Shown: piece after piece, positions 37,999 to 53,399 of the stretch | Layout: every line of letters begins with the position of its first letter | How positions within the stretch are numbered: the stretch's first letter is position 1 | Origin: Onchocerca volvulus | Lineage: Eukaryota; Nematoda; Chromadorea; Rhabditida; Onchocercidae | DNA: 64,000 nucleotides | NCBI GenBank assembly: GCA_000499405.2 | Contig: HG738137.1 | Location: 744,001 to 808,000, forward strand | Reading direction: 5' to 3' | The notes under the pieces: generated by a model | What the model saw: only the letters and a program-made list of their open reading frames with translations | Databases searched by the model: none | Told to the model about the DNA's origin: nothing | Translations under genes and position numbers: made by a program

Positions 37999-40900
37999 TC
38001 ACCACATCACTTGGCCCTGATATTCCGGTAGCACACAAATTTTTTTCAAAGTTTCATAAACCATCATCGTTGCAGTCGCATATATACAGCTATTAATTAT
38101 TCTTGGTAAAAGACCTTTGGTTATTATCCTGTATCTCTCGTCGATCCACATTGTTTTAATAGTATCTGCATAGGATGCACGTTGAACCTATAAAAAAAGC
38201 AATAGAATTCAATCATTTAAATTGATGTTTGAAACCAAAATTATGGAGTTCATATTCTTATCCTCTAAATTATAATTCATGAACTGAACTCAAAAACCAA
38301 GTTTGGATAATGTCTTGAACCCAGATTTGAATTCAATACCTGAAATGTAAAATCGCAATCATAAAAATTTTCAAATAATTCAAATAAAAAAAAAACTGAT
38401 AGTATAATTCAACTAAAAATAATAGTTCTAAAAAAGGATTAAATATTTGAAAAAGTAAGAACCTGTGCACGTAATCGTAATATTTCTAGTGGATTTGTTA
38501 GCGTTGTTGCTACTATGGAAGAGGTCGCTGCAGCTGCACCTTGATCCAATAAAAAATAAGGATGTCCCTCTTTCTCATATCCTGAATTATTTTTTTTTCT
38601 TAATTCTTAATATCTGATATATTTCCATCAGTGATAATGACACAATAAAATCTAAATAATATATGCTTACCGAGTAAACTATGAAGAAACTTCCTCCTAC
38701 ACCATCGAATATTTTCCAAGCATGTATAATATATCGTCCAAAATATTGATCCAGCAGACATTCCTAATGCTGTTGAAGCAATATAGCCTCTAGAAATATC
38801 AAATAGAAGTTAAAAAAAAAAAAAATTGCAATATCAAAAGAATTATGATAAATCCAATAATGAAGATTACTTAAATTTGGAAAAAGAAAATAATGTTGCT
38901 CTTTTTCATATCTTGAATAGTAAAAAAAATTTAAAAAAGATGCATCAGGCTGTAAATGATCGAACAAGCTGACATGGAACGGTAATTAATGTTTGTCTTA
39001 TTTTAATACTTTCTTGTTGAACACTTGACCGATGAAATTATTTCGAATTTTCGAAAGAAATTGATAATATATATATTTTATTTTTTTTTTATTTAACTCA
39101 AAGAGTATCGACGTTCATTTTGCTCTTTTCAATTAACATACAGTAATGTCTTGTTATCTTAACTGGAACCTTCAGTCATATATTTAATATGTTAAAACAC
39201 TATAAATGCTGCCATGTCACGGTAGATTTTCAATCAGTTTTCTAACGAATGATAATATGCTTTTTAAATCTTGTTTATGATGTTATGGTACCTGAAAAAG
39301 CCACGATAACCATCAACATGATATAAAGCGCGAAGAATTTGAAAGGCAGGTCGCGATGACAATTTCGCCTTATTTCGATGAATATAATTCAAGACAGCAG
39401 CATGATGAGCCTCACCTGAAACTACTGATATATACAACTGAAATTAAAAAAAAAAAAAAAAAAAACTCGGGAATCATTATGGCACGTACATATTATTTTC
39501 TTCGACTATACCAAGCAGGATAATTATTAGGTTAACAAGAGGCGAAATGCAAGTTACAATGGAATCGCTGTCATTTACAAAAATAGTACGTAGACAAGTT
39601 TCTTTTTGAAGTTTTTTTATATTGGAATAAAATCTTACCAATAAAGACGGAAGGATTGTTGTAAATTATCATATACTGTGAAGTAATATCTGTTGGAACA
39701 AATATTATTTGAGTTAAAAGCGAGACAGTACCACCTGAAAAGATATTTCATGTATAAAGAGCCATTACAGACTTTTACAATTCATTGTAATTTATATATT
39801 TATTTAAAATAATTGCTTCCATAATTTAACGATATTTTCAGCCTTCTATGAGAGATGAATTTACAGCATTTAATTTAATTATATACATATATATACGATC
39901 ATGAAAAAATTACTAGATCATCAGATAGTACTAAAAATAATTTTCTGCAAATCATTAATTGTTATCCTTTTTAACATACTTCTAAATCACGTTGGGAAAT
40001 GAATGAAATGAACTTATCAGCTAAGGAAGAAACCAATTTGTCAGATGATAAACCCAGATGTAATTTTAGCAATTCCCGTGTTTTCTCATAAGCATTACAA
40101 TATATTAATGGCGCAACATTTTGTGGGACTGTCATCAAGAAACCCTTAAATTAAAAAAAGATTGTTATGCTAAATTGAAATAAGGTACATAAAATGAAAT
40201 AGGTTCAAAAATGATTCATCTGTAAAGAAATTTAACATTACACATGCTTTGTTTTGCATGCCCAAACCAAAATGTGCAGAAAATCATTATGGTGTTCAGT
40301 GTAATAGATCAGTAAAATCATAAACTAAATTATAATATCTAGATATACAGAATCATTGGTAGGTCTCAAAATTAGATGAAGGCTATAGTTATATTTACAC
40401 TTTGAATTTCCAGACATACATTAAGCAGAATAATAAGCAATGAGTGAAACGACTATAAGAAAATTATGAACTATAATTTTTTTAATTCGCAAAATAGGTG
40501 ATTAGATAAATTACTAGTGATAAGAAAGAATGAAACCAAGAAACCATACCTTATATAAACCCCGCAAACCTTCATTTCGAATAATATGCACTAATGCATG
40601 TCGTACTCCTTTGTAAACTGTATTTTGTTTTTGCAACTGCAAGCGTGATTTGACAAAATTAAATGGATATATCAAAAATCGTATAGCGCATGATGACGTG
40701 AAAATATACGTTGACAAGCTATATTTATCTAAATGCCTCCATTCGATTATTTCCAACTGAAAATTTTGAAGAAAAAAAAAATTGTTCTACTGAATAAAAG
40801 AAAAAAATCCGTTGCAGCAATTCTCAATTTTAGTGAAAGAGAAATTGTTAACATAATTTCTCTTTCACTCACTTTTATCAATGAAGGGAGAGCTCAGTAA

Positions 40901-41350
40901 AATAAAAACTATTATTTCAAAACAGAAAGATTTTAAATTATGATGTATGATTTGTTCTGGATGTCAACCAACATCATTGACATAAAAATTGGTGATTAAT
41001 TAAAAGTGTAATTAATTACACTTTTAATTGTAAAGTGTAATTAATAACACTTTACAATTAAATCTTTTAACAATTAAACATTGAATGGAACAAATACAAT
41101 TAGTTTTCATGGACTGTATATTACTATTTGCTGGAGGCTCAAATGTAGCTGAATTCGACTCATCTACACAATATGACTATCCTCGCCCAAAGATCATCAA
41201 TGTTTGAGTACGAAAAATCCTAGTTACTCACTTAATTCTAAGCTGAAAATTATAACTTCTGGGGAACTTTTAGATATTTCCAAAAAAAAAAAAAAAAAAA
41301 AAAAAAAAAGATAACCATACCGCATAATTGGATCGAGCAGTTGGATTCAT
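37999..41350 (-). CDS. SLC25A44: SLC25A44-type mitochondrial carrier (branched-chain amino acid transporter family)
   Basis: Exons: 41350-41321, 40756-40550, 40144-40018, 39734-39639, 39415-39292, 38789-38671, 38581-38463, 38187-37999; about 336 residues (human 314). A 30-nt first exon (MNPTARSNYA) joins LEIIEWRHLDKYSL, matching the family N-terminus IIEW.HLDK. Three carrier repeats are visible: YPFNFVKSRLQLQK with GLRGLYKGF, VPTDITSQ with VDGYRGFFRGY, and NPLEILRLRAQ. SLC25A44 is the mitochondrial branched-chain amino acid importer in mammals; six transmembrane helices in the inner membrane are expected. Oddity: homology (SSLA|GGTVSLL) puts the third exon's end at 40018, where the intron starts ATAAGTTC rather than GT. 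A canonical donor 27 nt downstream (exon end 39991) keeps frame but inserts nine residues near a helix. Rpt5 lies upstream on the same strand. Confidence 0.92.
40832..40869. repeat. 15-bp perfect inverted repeat, 8-nt loop
   Basis: AGTGAAAGAGAAATT (832-846 of the 40-kb block) pairs with AATTTCTCTTTCACT (855-869). It lies in intron 1 of the SLC25A44-type gene. Confidence 0.9.
40998..41062. repeat. Two overlapping inverted repeats sharing a middle segment
   Basis: 40998-41029 is a perfect palindrome with 16-bp arms and no loop (AATTAAAAGTGTAATT and its complement). Its right end (41023-41038, TTTAATTGTAAAGTGT) pairs perfectly with 41047-41062 (ACACTTTACAATTAAA). Only one of the two hairpins can form at a time. 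The site lies in intron 1 of the SLC25A44-type gene, about 130 bp from the other hairpin. Confidence 0.9.
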
Positions 41351-42136
41351 AAAAAATTTGAGATCGATTAACTGGAAGTAGCATAAAAATGTAATGAAAT
41401 GAAAAACCGCACTGCAACGATATTAAAATAGTAATGAAGATTTCGATACGATATAATTCAGGAAATATTATAGTACTCATCAATATGCCATTTGCATGCT
41501 CATTATATTTAATCAGCTAATTTAAGAAACCCTACCAGTTCTGCAATAATCATATTTAATCATCTTTCCGAACCTCATATAGACATATCTCAAAACATAT
41601 CAACGATGCATGAATAGAGATGAAATACGGCTTCTATTATATATTGTCTCTTATTTTTTAGTTCATCATGCATACTTTCCAATTTTCTTTTACTAATTTA
41701 ACAATAAGCAAAAATTTGCGACAGTTATGGAATTGCAGGAAGATGCAGCAGAAAATGGAAAACGAAAATACCAAATATGTAAATAAAAAATTCGAATCAT
41801 CAATTTCTTTATTTAATTTACTGACAGGAAAACCATATACAAAGGATTACATATTAAAATAGCTGAACAAGGGAAAAAATAAAAACGTAGATTGACAAAT
41901 ATTTCATCACTCCTAGATTTGAACCAGCAAAACAACAATCAATTTGGTCAATCAATCAAATTTTCTAGAAAATAACACCTAGAAAACGACACTGACCATA
42001 TTCAATTCATTAAAACGATTTCCGGAAAAGGAATTCACTTTTGGTTCCTGTAAAATGTCTTTCTCACTTATTATAAACGCAATCTACCATTGCAAAAAAA
42101 TCTGGTTCCCGAAATAACAAACTATTAGCAAGAAAA
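41351..42136. other. Spacer between Rpt5 and the mitochondrial carrier
   Basis: A 0.79 kb gap between the Rpt5 stop and the carrier start, both on the minus strand. The short frames here (for example 41668-41862 on the plus strand) have no domain. The spacing would permit polycistronic transcription with trans-splicing, but no operon signal is recognisable. Confidence 0.5.
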
Positions 42137-45695
<3,559 letters not shown>

Positions 45696-47558
45696 TTTGC
45701 TGATATATTCTGGAAAAGCTAAATTAAAAAGGCGAAGTATTATCATTAAATACGCGAAAATTTCGTTTCAATTACTAAAAATCAATTTTTCAAACTTCTC
45801 TCATACAATATTTATCAAATTATACTTATCCAAGATAACTTGTCGCATTACCTGTAACTTATTGAATTATATGTGACTACTGAATTATACGTAAATCAAA
45901 TGAATTAATCTGATGTATTAATGCAACAAACTTTGTTAGTACCAATTATCCTACAGTAGCAAAGTTTCAGACCCAAGTTATCGCCATCCTAACTTGAGAC
46001 GAATCCATAAAATACTGCAGCTGTTACGTAATACGGTGTCTTCCAGTCAGTGAAGATGAGATAATGCGGAAGTGTATCCGTTTATGGCAGATCTCTGGAA
46101 CTGAATAACTTGAATTATTCGCTAGGATAGAGTACATAAATCGATCAGCCGAACAGAGTAATTGAAATGCAATATTAAATTGAGTAATTGAAGCAAATCA
46201 CAAATTAATCTCGTCTTTAGAATTCGAAAACTTGAATATTTTGAAATCGCAATTTGATTGAAATAGTACAACACTTTTGCAATTTAAATGGGCAGCTCGA
46301 TGAATTATTGACTTTTGAAAAATTTATTTTACCACTGGAATTGAATAATATCAATTGAATACCTAATGGAATGATTTGAACTGATTCTGAACTGATTAGC
46401 TATTGCAATATAATATTATGCATATAATATTTTCCAATATTATAGACATTTTAATCATTCATTAAAATTGTGTAATACGCTTGCAACTATGAAATTTTAA
46501 TTCCTATCAATGAATCTATTAGAATGTGATAGCAAAAATCATTCACCAAAATTGAATAAATCGGGAAATGAAATTTTTGATTGAATCAAACTCTATAGAT
46601 TCATTGGTAATCATAATTCGATTAAACCAAAATCCGATGCAAGTAACTTTCAAAAATTTTTCTCTGCTCAATTTATCAATAAGCATGAAATGATAATTAA
46701 TTATTCAATTTGCTAATTAATTATTCATTTTGTCATATTCAATCTTTTTGCAATTGGATATTTTTGAGTTAAAAATGAAATCCATCCATCAGATAATTGC
46801 AACGGAGAGATCATAAGAAAAAAAAGCAAATCCGGAAGAATAAACATTATACGTGGAAGATGTTTCATTGTCTTATGGAAATTCGTTGGATTTTAATATT
46901 AACCATTACACTGAACTGATGAAATGAACGAAATATTAAACTTAAATTCTAACAATTTGTGCTATGAAATCTTTTCAGGAAATTAATGCATAATTATCTC
47001 CTGATGTATTACTTTCTGGATAAAGATTCAATGCCATCAATATATCGAAGATGGTTATGTAGCGGAAGATTTATTAATTGGGAAGCTTCGAGAACAGTTT
47101 GTTGGATTGAAAGTATTAATAACTCATTATCAGTTATATTAATATCCTATTAAAATTTAAAAAAAAAAAAAAAATCAAAATAATCAAAATTTGGATATTA
47201 TTTTCATATTGCTTTTTTAAATTTTGAACAATAATTTAAAAAAGCGGAAAGCAAATTCCAATTGTTGTTAAATGCAATACTTTTTCTGATTTCTAAATCC
47301 TGAGCATAATTCCAAATTAATTTTAAATTATATTAACTTACGGCAAAGGATACCAGCTACAAAATTATTTTTATCTAATCTAGTAAAAGGATTTTTCTAG
47401 AATCGTTTTTTTCTTTTAAACGTTGCAGCAACAATGGAGACAAGGAGAGCATGAAGCAAAAATGTCATTAAAAAAAAATAGTGGGTCAAAGGTCAAGTTA
47501 AGCGGCAAATGGAGATGAGATTGAGATTCTTAGTTGTGTGATTTCTTGTTTCTTTTAG
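45696..47558. promoter_or_regulatory. Divergent intergenic region between Rpt5 and an unrecognised plus-strand gene
   Basis: About 1.9 kb that must hold the Rpt5 promoter and the 5' end of the gene starting near 47559. No core promoter motif is recognisable. The first coding exon of the plus-strand gene is probably hidden in its last few hundred bases. Confidence 0.45.
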
Positions 47559-50500
47559 AAGTGTTGGCATCGGCGAGGAGTTTCTTAGTTCCATTTTTAC
47601 TAGAGATTTTCTTATCAGAAATCAACCAATGATACAGGTATGTATGTATATTTCATCGAGCGTGTTGTTATGGGGGTTCATTGATTCATTAAAAATAATT
47701 CCTAAATTTTCGTTCATTAATTTCTTTCATAAATTTTTCAGAAAAATTGTTTTTTCATTAATTATTATCTAGGTAATTTTAAAAAAAAATTTCTGTTGAT
47801 TTAAATGAAATGTATTGAAATTGAAACTTTTTTAATTGTCACTTATTTTTTTTTATATTTTAGAATTTTTCTGTTCGTCATTTAAATTGTGAAATCGTAA
47901 TGATATGATATAAAAATGATATGATACAGCAAAAAAAAAATTCTGCATTATATCATCGATTTTTATATGACAATAAATACAAATAGCTAAAAAAAAAAAA
48001 AAAAAAGAACTGTGAAGATAAAATTTAAAAAGTCTTCTCTTCATTACTCTTTAATAAAGTTTGAAAAATTGATGAATAAGTTTATTACAGGAAGTACTAT
48101 AATTGTTTCAACTTAGGTTTCTATTTCCACCGCTTTTTAATAATGTTTCAACTCTTTTTTTGCTCCCTAAATTTGAAGCACTCTAGGCTGGAAATTCATT
48201 CTGATACTAATGATAATGATGATTTAGTTCGACATGGAAGAGGCATCAGGAACAAGCGATGAATTAATGATATGGGTAAAAGATCCCAGAATCGGGTATT
48301 TTCGACGGAATTCAGTCCTATGGCGAGTCAAGAATAGTAGCCGAATGGCCGAAGATTCCAATCGAAAGGTCACTACCAGAGGTCATGTGATTGCGGTGAA
48401 AAAAAAGGAGGCATTTAACACATTAGGCCCAGTAATACTTGAAATACTGTTCAAAGAGAATCCATTGAATGAATTGGTCGCTGCTTTGAAAGAAAATAGC
48501 GTAAATGCGGTAAATATTTATCGAAAATAAAAAATCAGAATTAAAATATTCGAATTTCTTTTTTTTTTTCGATTAATGTAAATATATGTTTTCAATTCTT
48601 TTGAAATCTATAAAATAGTTTTTTTTTCACGAAATTTTAAAAATTTTCTGGAAATTTTTGCATGAGGTTATCTCAAAATGTTATCAGTTAAAGTTCAATT
48701 CCATTCTTTTCATGTTCATATTTTTAGGTTCGAGAATTTCTTTCCGATTTACGATATCTTCTTGTGAGTGAAACGGATGCGCAAATTTCTGATATAACAT
48801 TTCTGATATCACATGCATCTTTATTGAATGCATTTTCCTTCAGAAGTGATCAGAATGGCACTAGCGATGAAGACTTTGAACGTTTATTTCCAGCTTTATC
48901 AGATGCACAGGTTTCTTTTTTTCTCTGATAAGATAAATTAATCATCAACTATGTTTGATCGAAATTTTCAATTATGAATTTCGATTAATGATTTTAAAAA
49001 ATTTGTTTAAACCAAATATTAGCTTTTGGTTTATTTTAAGTTTTTCGGTAATTTTTCCATCCTGGTTCTGACTCATACACACTATAAAATTCGATTCAAT
49101 CGTTGTAGTATCTATTATTGCACAATGTGATAAGATCTCGAAATGGAATTTTGTCGAGACTACATCTATTATGCAATCATTGATAATCTTATCATCCGAT
49201 CGATTCAAGAGTGGCACGACTTTCTTCGGAAGGTTGATAATGCTCAATTGTACAGTCGTTGAGAAATATATTGCATAAAAATTGTCATTATAATAGTGTC
49301 AAAGAAACAGAGAAAAATTACCGCTTATAAAATTATTTTAATATAAAAAGATTGAAAATTTTTTAAAAATATTTTTAGATTCGCTTAATTGATTTAAATG
49401 GATCTTGTCCGACGAAGGAAATGGAATTGGTCATTAGAAATTTGAATATAGGATTGGTTCGATTTCACACATATCCCGGTATAAATGTCAGTTTTATCTA
49501 CAAATATATGTAGATATACAGATGTTTTGTTTCATTTGCAATAATTTATCAAAATATTGAAAAAGTTTATTATTTAATATTATCGTCTCAGATTACGAAT
49601 ATAACAAATGTTTTTCGAATTACCAAGCAAATTATATTTCCTAATTAATATATTCCATTTTCAATTGATAAAGAAATGGGTGAAAGAGTAATAACTTCAT
49701 AATAGCTATCAACGGGTGGTTTGATAAATAATTTGGTAATTCATTAAATTTCCATTTTTTTTGACAGTGATCATTCCAATTAATCTCCTTTTCTTCTTTT
49801 TTTTTTTAGGTGGAATTGTTTGAAAATACGAAAACAATGAATTCTGCAGTTGAATTTATTGTTGCACAAGGAGTACATCCTGGCACTGATAATGCTGGAA
49901 TGAGATTTTTGAAACATTTAAAAAATGTTTTTCCGGCTATGAAAAATATTTACTGGGATTGGAGTATGATGATGCCAACCTTAACACAATTAAATGATAA
50001 CGTCAAAGCTTGTCTCGACCAATTGGTGAAATTATATATGTATGTTATTTAAAATTATTTGTTAATATTTTTGTCCCAAATTTGAATTTTTTATTTTCTT
50101 TACATAATAGTTCTGAAAAAAAAAATCCCAAATTGAGTTCTGGATTGAATAAGACATATCACTGTTACATGAATAGTATTATCAATATGATGGTGATAAT
50201 GTGAACAATCTATAAAGTTATCAAATAAATGATGTAATTTTATCATGATTTACCGTGATCACTTGATAAAGTAATGGTACATAATCTATCTGATAGCAAT
50301 AATATGATTGATAACCGACATCGTCGATATCAATCGTCTCGTTTTAATCTATTCATTAATTGTGCTCTTCATATGATAATGATATTATTTTAATTTGTTT
50401 TGGTCAATTTTTGATATGATTTCATATTTTAAGTCTTCCCAATATTGATTTAAAAAGATAAGGCAAAAAATTGGAAAACTTTTAAACTGTGAAAAAACAA

Positions 50501-51494
50501 AAACAAATAACAAAGAAGAAGAGAAAGTAAATAGATGAATTTAGGGAAATGGATATGAATTTGTTAGCAATCCTTTTCTTCATGGCAAGTGAAGGAAGTG
50601 ATGAAACAATGAACGAAGTTTGGGCATATTTAAAACAATTTAATTTGCCGAATGCCAGGATGATTAAAGTATGGCGAGATGATAAGTCACATTACCATCC
50701 ACCGTATATGCTCTTCCTGGCTGGTATTATTCACATCCATACAATTTAATAATGAAATAGAAAAAAAAGGGAAAAGATAGATAATTTTGAAATTTGAAAT
50801 TTCAAGCAAATGATGATCGCTTATTAGAAAGTTAATAGATTGATGAAATTAGCGGAGAAAATATGCAATAGTAATCGAATTCCACATGTTCACAAATTAA
50901 AAATAATTTATTAATGGAAATTAATTTGAATTTTATTTCCGTGGAAATTACTAAAAATGTCTGACTCACATCCATATATTGATCACAATAGTAGTTGAGA
51001 ACTGGAATTTTACCATTCAGTCTTTTTATATACTTCATACTTTTTGAATTATTTACTTATCATTCTTCTTTTTTCCTCTCTCTTTCTTAGATACAAATGA
51101 AATTTCGACTATTTATAAGTCGAATTTTACATTTTAGTTATTTGCAATGCATACAATAATAAACATTGAGAGTAATTATAATATTTTAAATTAATTATTT
51201 CCAATAAGATGAGTTGAAAGTAATATTTCTCATTTTCCATAACTATTTAAATTATAATATTATGAGATAAATGTATTTCTTCCATTTCATTTTTTTTTTT
51301 TTGTTTTACTTTTTTAATTCTTTCTCATTTCAGGAACATCCGAAAAGATCCGTCGTTTGGAAAGGATTGTTTGCGAGAATCGAATAGTTGAACCAGATTT
51401 GCGTCATTTTCTTTATATTCAAAATCGATCAATAGAAGTTTATAAAAATGACAACATATTTGAATTTCTAGGATTTGATTTCAAGCGTACCTGA
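47559..51494 (+). CDS. Unrecognised multi-exon protein (possible F-box/repeat architecture)
   Basis: Exons: 47559-47637, 48228-48509, 48728-48910, 49379-49486, 49810-50039, 50545-50723, 51334-51494; all GT-AG, in phase, about 406 residues to the TGA at 51494. The first exon listed starts in phase 2, so the initiating exon is upstream and not identified; an internal ATG at 48234 is an alternative start. The protein is soluble-looking and mixed alpha/beta with no transmembrane segment. Residues about 90-125 (LGPVILEILFKENPLNELV) weakly recall an F-box helix. The following alternation of hydrophobic strands (IRLIDLNG, IGLVRFHTY) and helices would suit a leucine-rich-type repeat, as in nematode F-box proteins. 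This is a guess; I do not recognise the family. The end (RRLERIVCENRIVEPDL...FEFLGFDFKRT) is distinctive enough to search. Its head faces Rpt5. Confidence 0.7.
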
Positions 51495-53399
51495 ATGCAT
51501 TGTACATATTGTTTTTCATCTTCTATTCGCCTGTTATTTACAATGATTTTTGATGCTGATATTTCACTTATTTCTTTTTTTTTTCGAAATATTGATTTTC
51601 ATGTAAATATATTTTGTGATTTCCAAATAGTACTGATATTTTGTAAATATATTTCTATGAATGGATGAGAAATTTGTGATGCTCAAAATGTTTCAAATTT
51701 TTATCAAATTTGATTATGTTTTTCTTCTTCTTCTTCATCTTTGTACTTGGTTGTCAAAGATTCAAAAATTGATGTCTGATATGATTGAACATATATAAAG
51801 CAAACTTTATGTCTATGAAAATTATATGCAAAAAATACTTTTTTTTAGTTACGATTTTTAGGTATTCAAATTTCCAAATTCTACTTTACATTGCAGCAGT
51901 TAAGAGTTGAAAACTAAAGACTGATATTATGATTAGTGATTTCTCTAAAAAAGAATTATAGATTCTTTATAGAATTCATCTATATATTTGTGATAATTTT
52001 ATTTTGATATTAGTCCATCAACACACTTTCAAGCAAATTCTTGCTCGATGAATACAGTAAGATATAAGAATAGTTGAAAAGTATGCCAAATAGGAAAAGT
52101 ATAGTTTCAATCTATAAATTAGCCGATTTTTAAAATAAAATTAGATAAATTTACATTTTTTATCATATCTTTTGTTACGTCAAAAACAATTGTAAAAAGT
52201 GTCCAGCTAAAATGTCCTCTATTTAATCTTCTTTGCTTCACAAAAATTGGAAAAAAAGACTAACCGGACAACAACTTAAATACTAAAAATCCGAAGAAAT
52301 CAAGATTTCGGAGAACGATACATTATACTACACATGCTTATCACTTCGATATGTGAATGACTATAAATCAACTGTTTTGTATTCATGATAAAAATTAATC
52401 AATAGTTCCCATCATTTGTAGTTTATAAGTTTTTAGTCACAGCGATCAATCTCGTAGCCTAATATTGCAAAGATAACAAATACATGATGCTTTTTATTCC
52501 TTGAATTTATACCTGATCACAAAAGAATACTACATTACGCAGAAAATGCAGGAAATTAAAGTTAAAAGGCCGAAATATAAGGAAGCAGAAGTGATCCTGT
52601 TCCCCTATTCGTAGAGTTAATATACAAATTTCATCTCAGCTAATTATGGAGATTTGCAAGCAGATGGCAGTATATTAACTCATGATACGAAATACCATAT
52701 AGGTTTACCATTATTGAATCGAATCAGAAGAAAACAAAATCTGCACACAAAATAAAGTTTGCATATAGGATCATTTCGCAAAAATCTAATAATGACAATG
52801 TTTTTCCTTTTCTTTGTTGTTGTTATAGGATATCATATCTTCAATATTTCTCAGAATTGCAAAAATACATCACTTCCTTTTCATCCCACCATAAGTTTGT
52901 ATAGCTCAATGACTATGCAGCGATAAAATCTATTACGTAGTATATTTTATCATTTTATCATGATTAATTTGAATAAGACACATTGAAATCGATTACATTA
53001 TCAATGAAAACATCTGATAATAACTAATCTGGAGAGATCATGTAACATTAACCAATTAATGGCACATAATCAATAAGTATCAAAATCTGCTGGAAATTGA
53101 AAAAACAATTCATAAATCAGATTCTGAATATTTTTAAACAGAAAAGAAAGATCTACAATCACTAGTGATTTCTGAGCTAAACAGAAAAGAAAGATCTACA
53201 ATCACTAGTGATTTCTGAGCTACTGCCAAAATCTTTCTTTAAATGACTGAACCCATGGGTTCGCACAGTTCAACAATAAGCAAGCCCACTGATTTTATTC
53301 GATTAATTTAAATCTTATGCGCTTAATTTTTAAAACAATGTATTGCAATTTTAATTGTCAAATATAAAGTAAAGATTTTGCACAGTCTGGAAAATGAGA
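51495..53399. other. Convergent intergenic region before uL24m
   Basis: About 1.9 kb between two genes that end towards each other; it holds their 3' UTRs and an exact 43-bp tandem duplication at 53136-53221. I see no other gene. Confidence 0.6.
53136..53221. repeat. Exact tandem duplication of a 43-bp unit containing a palindrome
   Basis: Two identical 43-bp copies (53136-53178 and 53179-53221) lie end to end. Each contains the 14-bp perfect palindrome AATCACTAGTGATT (53157-53170 and 53200-53213). The site is about 180 bp beyond the stop codon of the minus-strand uL24m gene. Perfect identity suggests a recent event or an assembly artefact. Confidence 0.95.
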
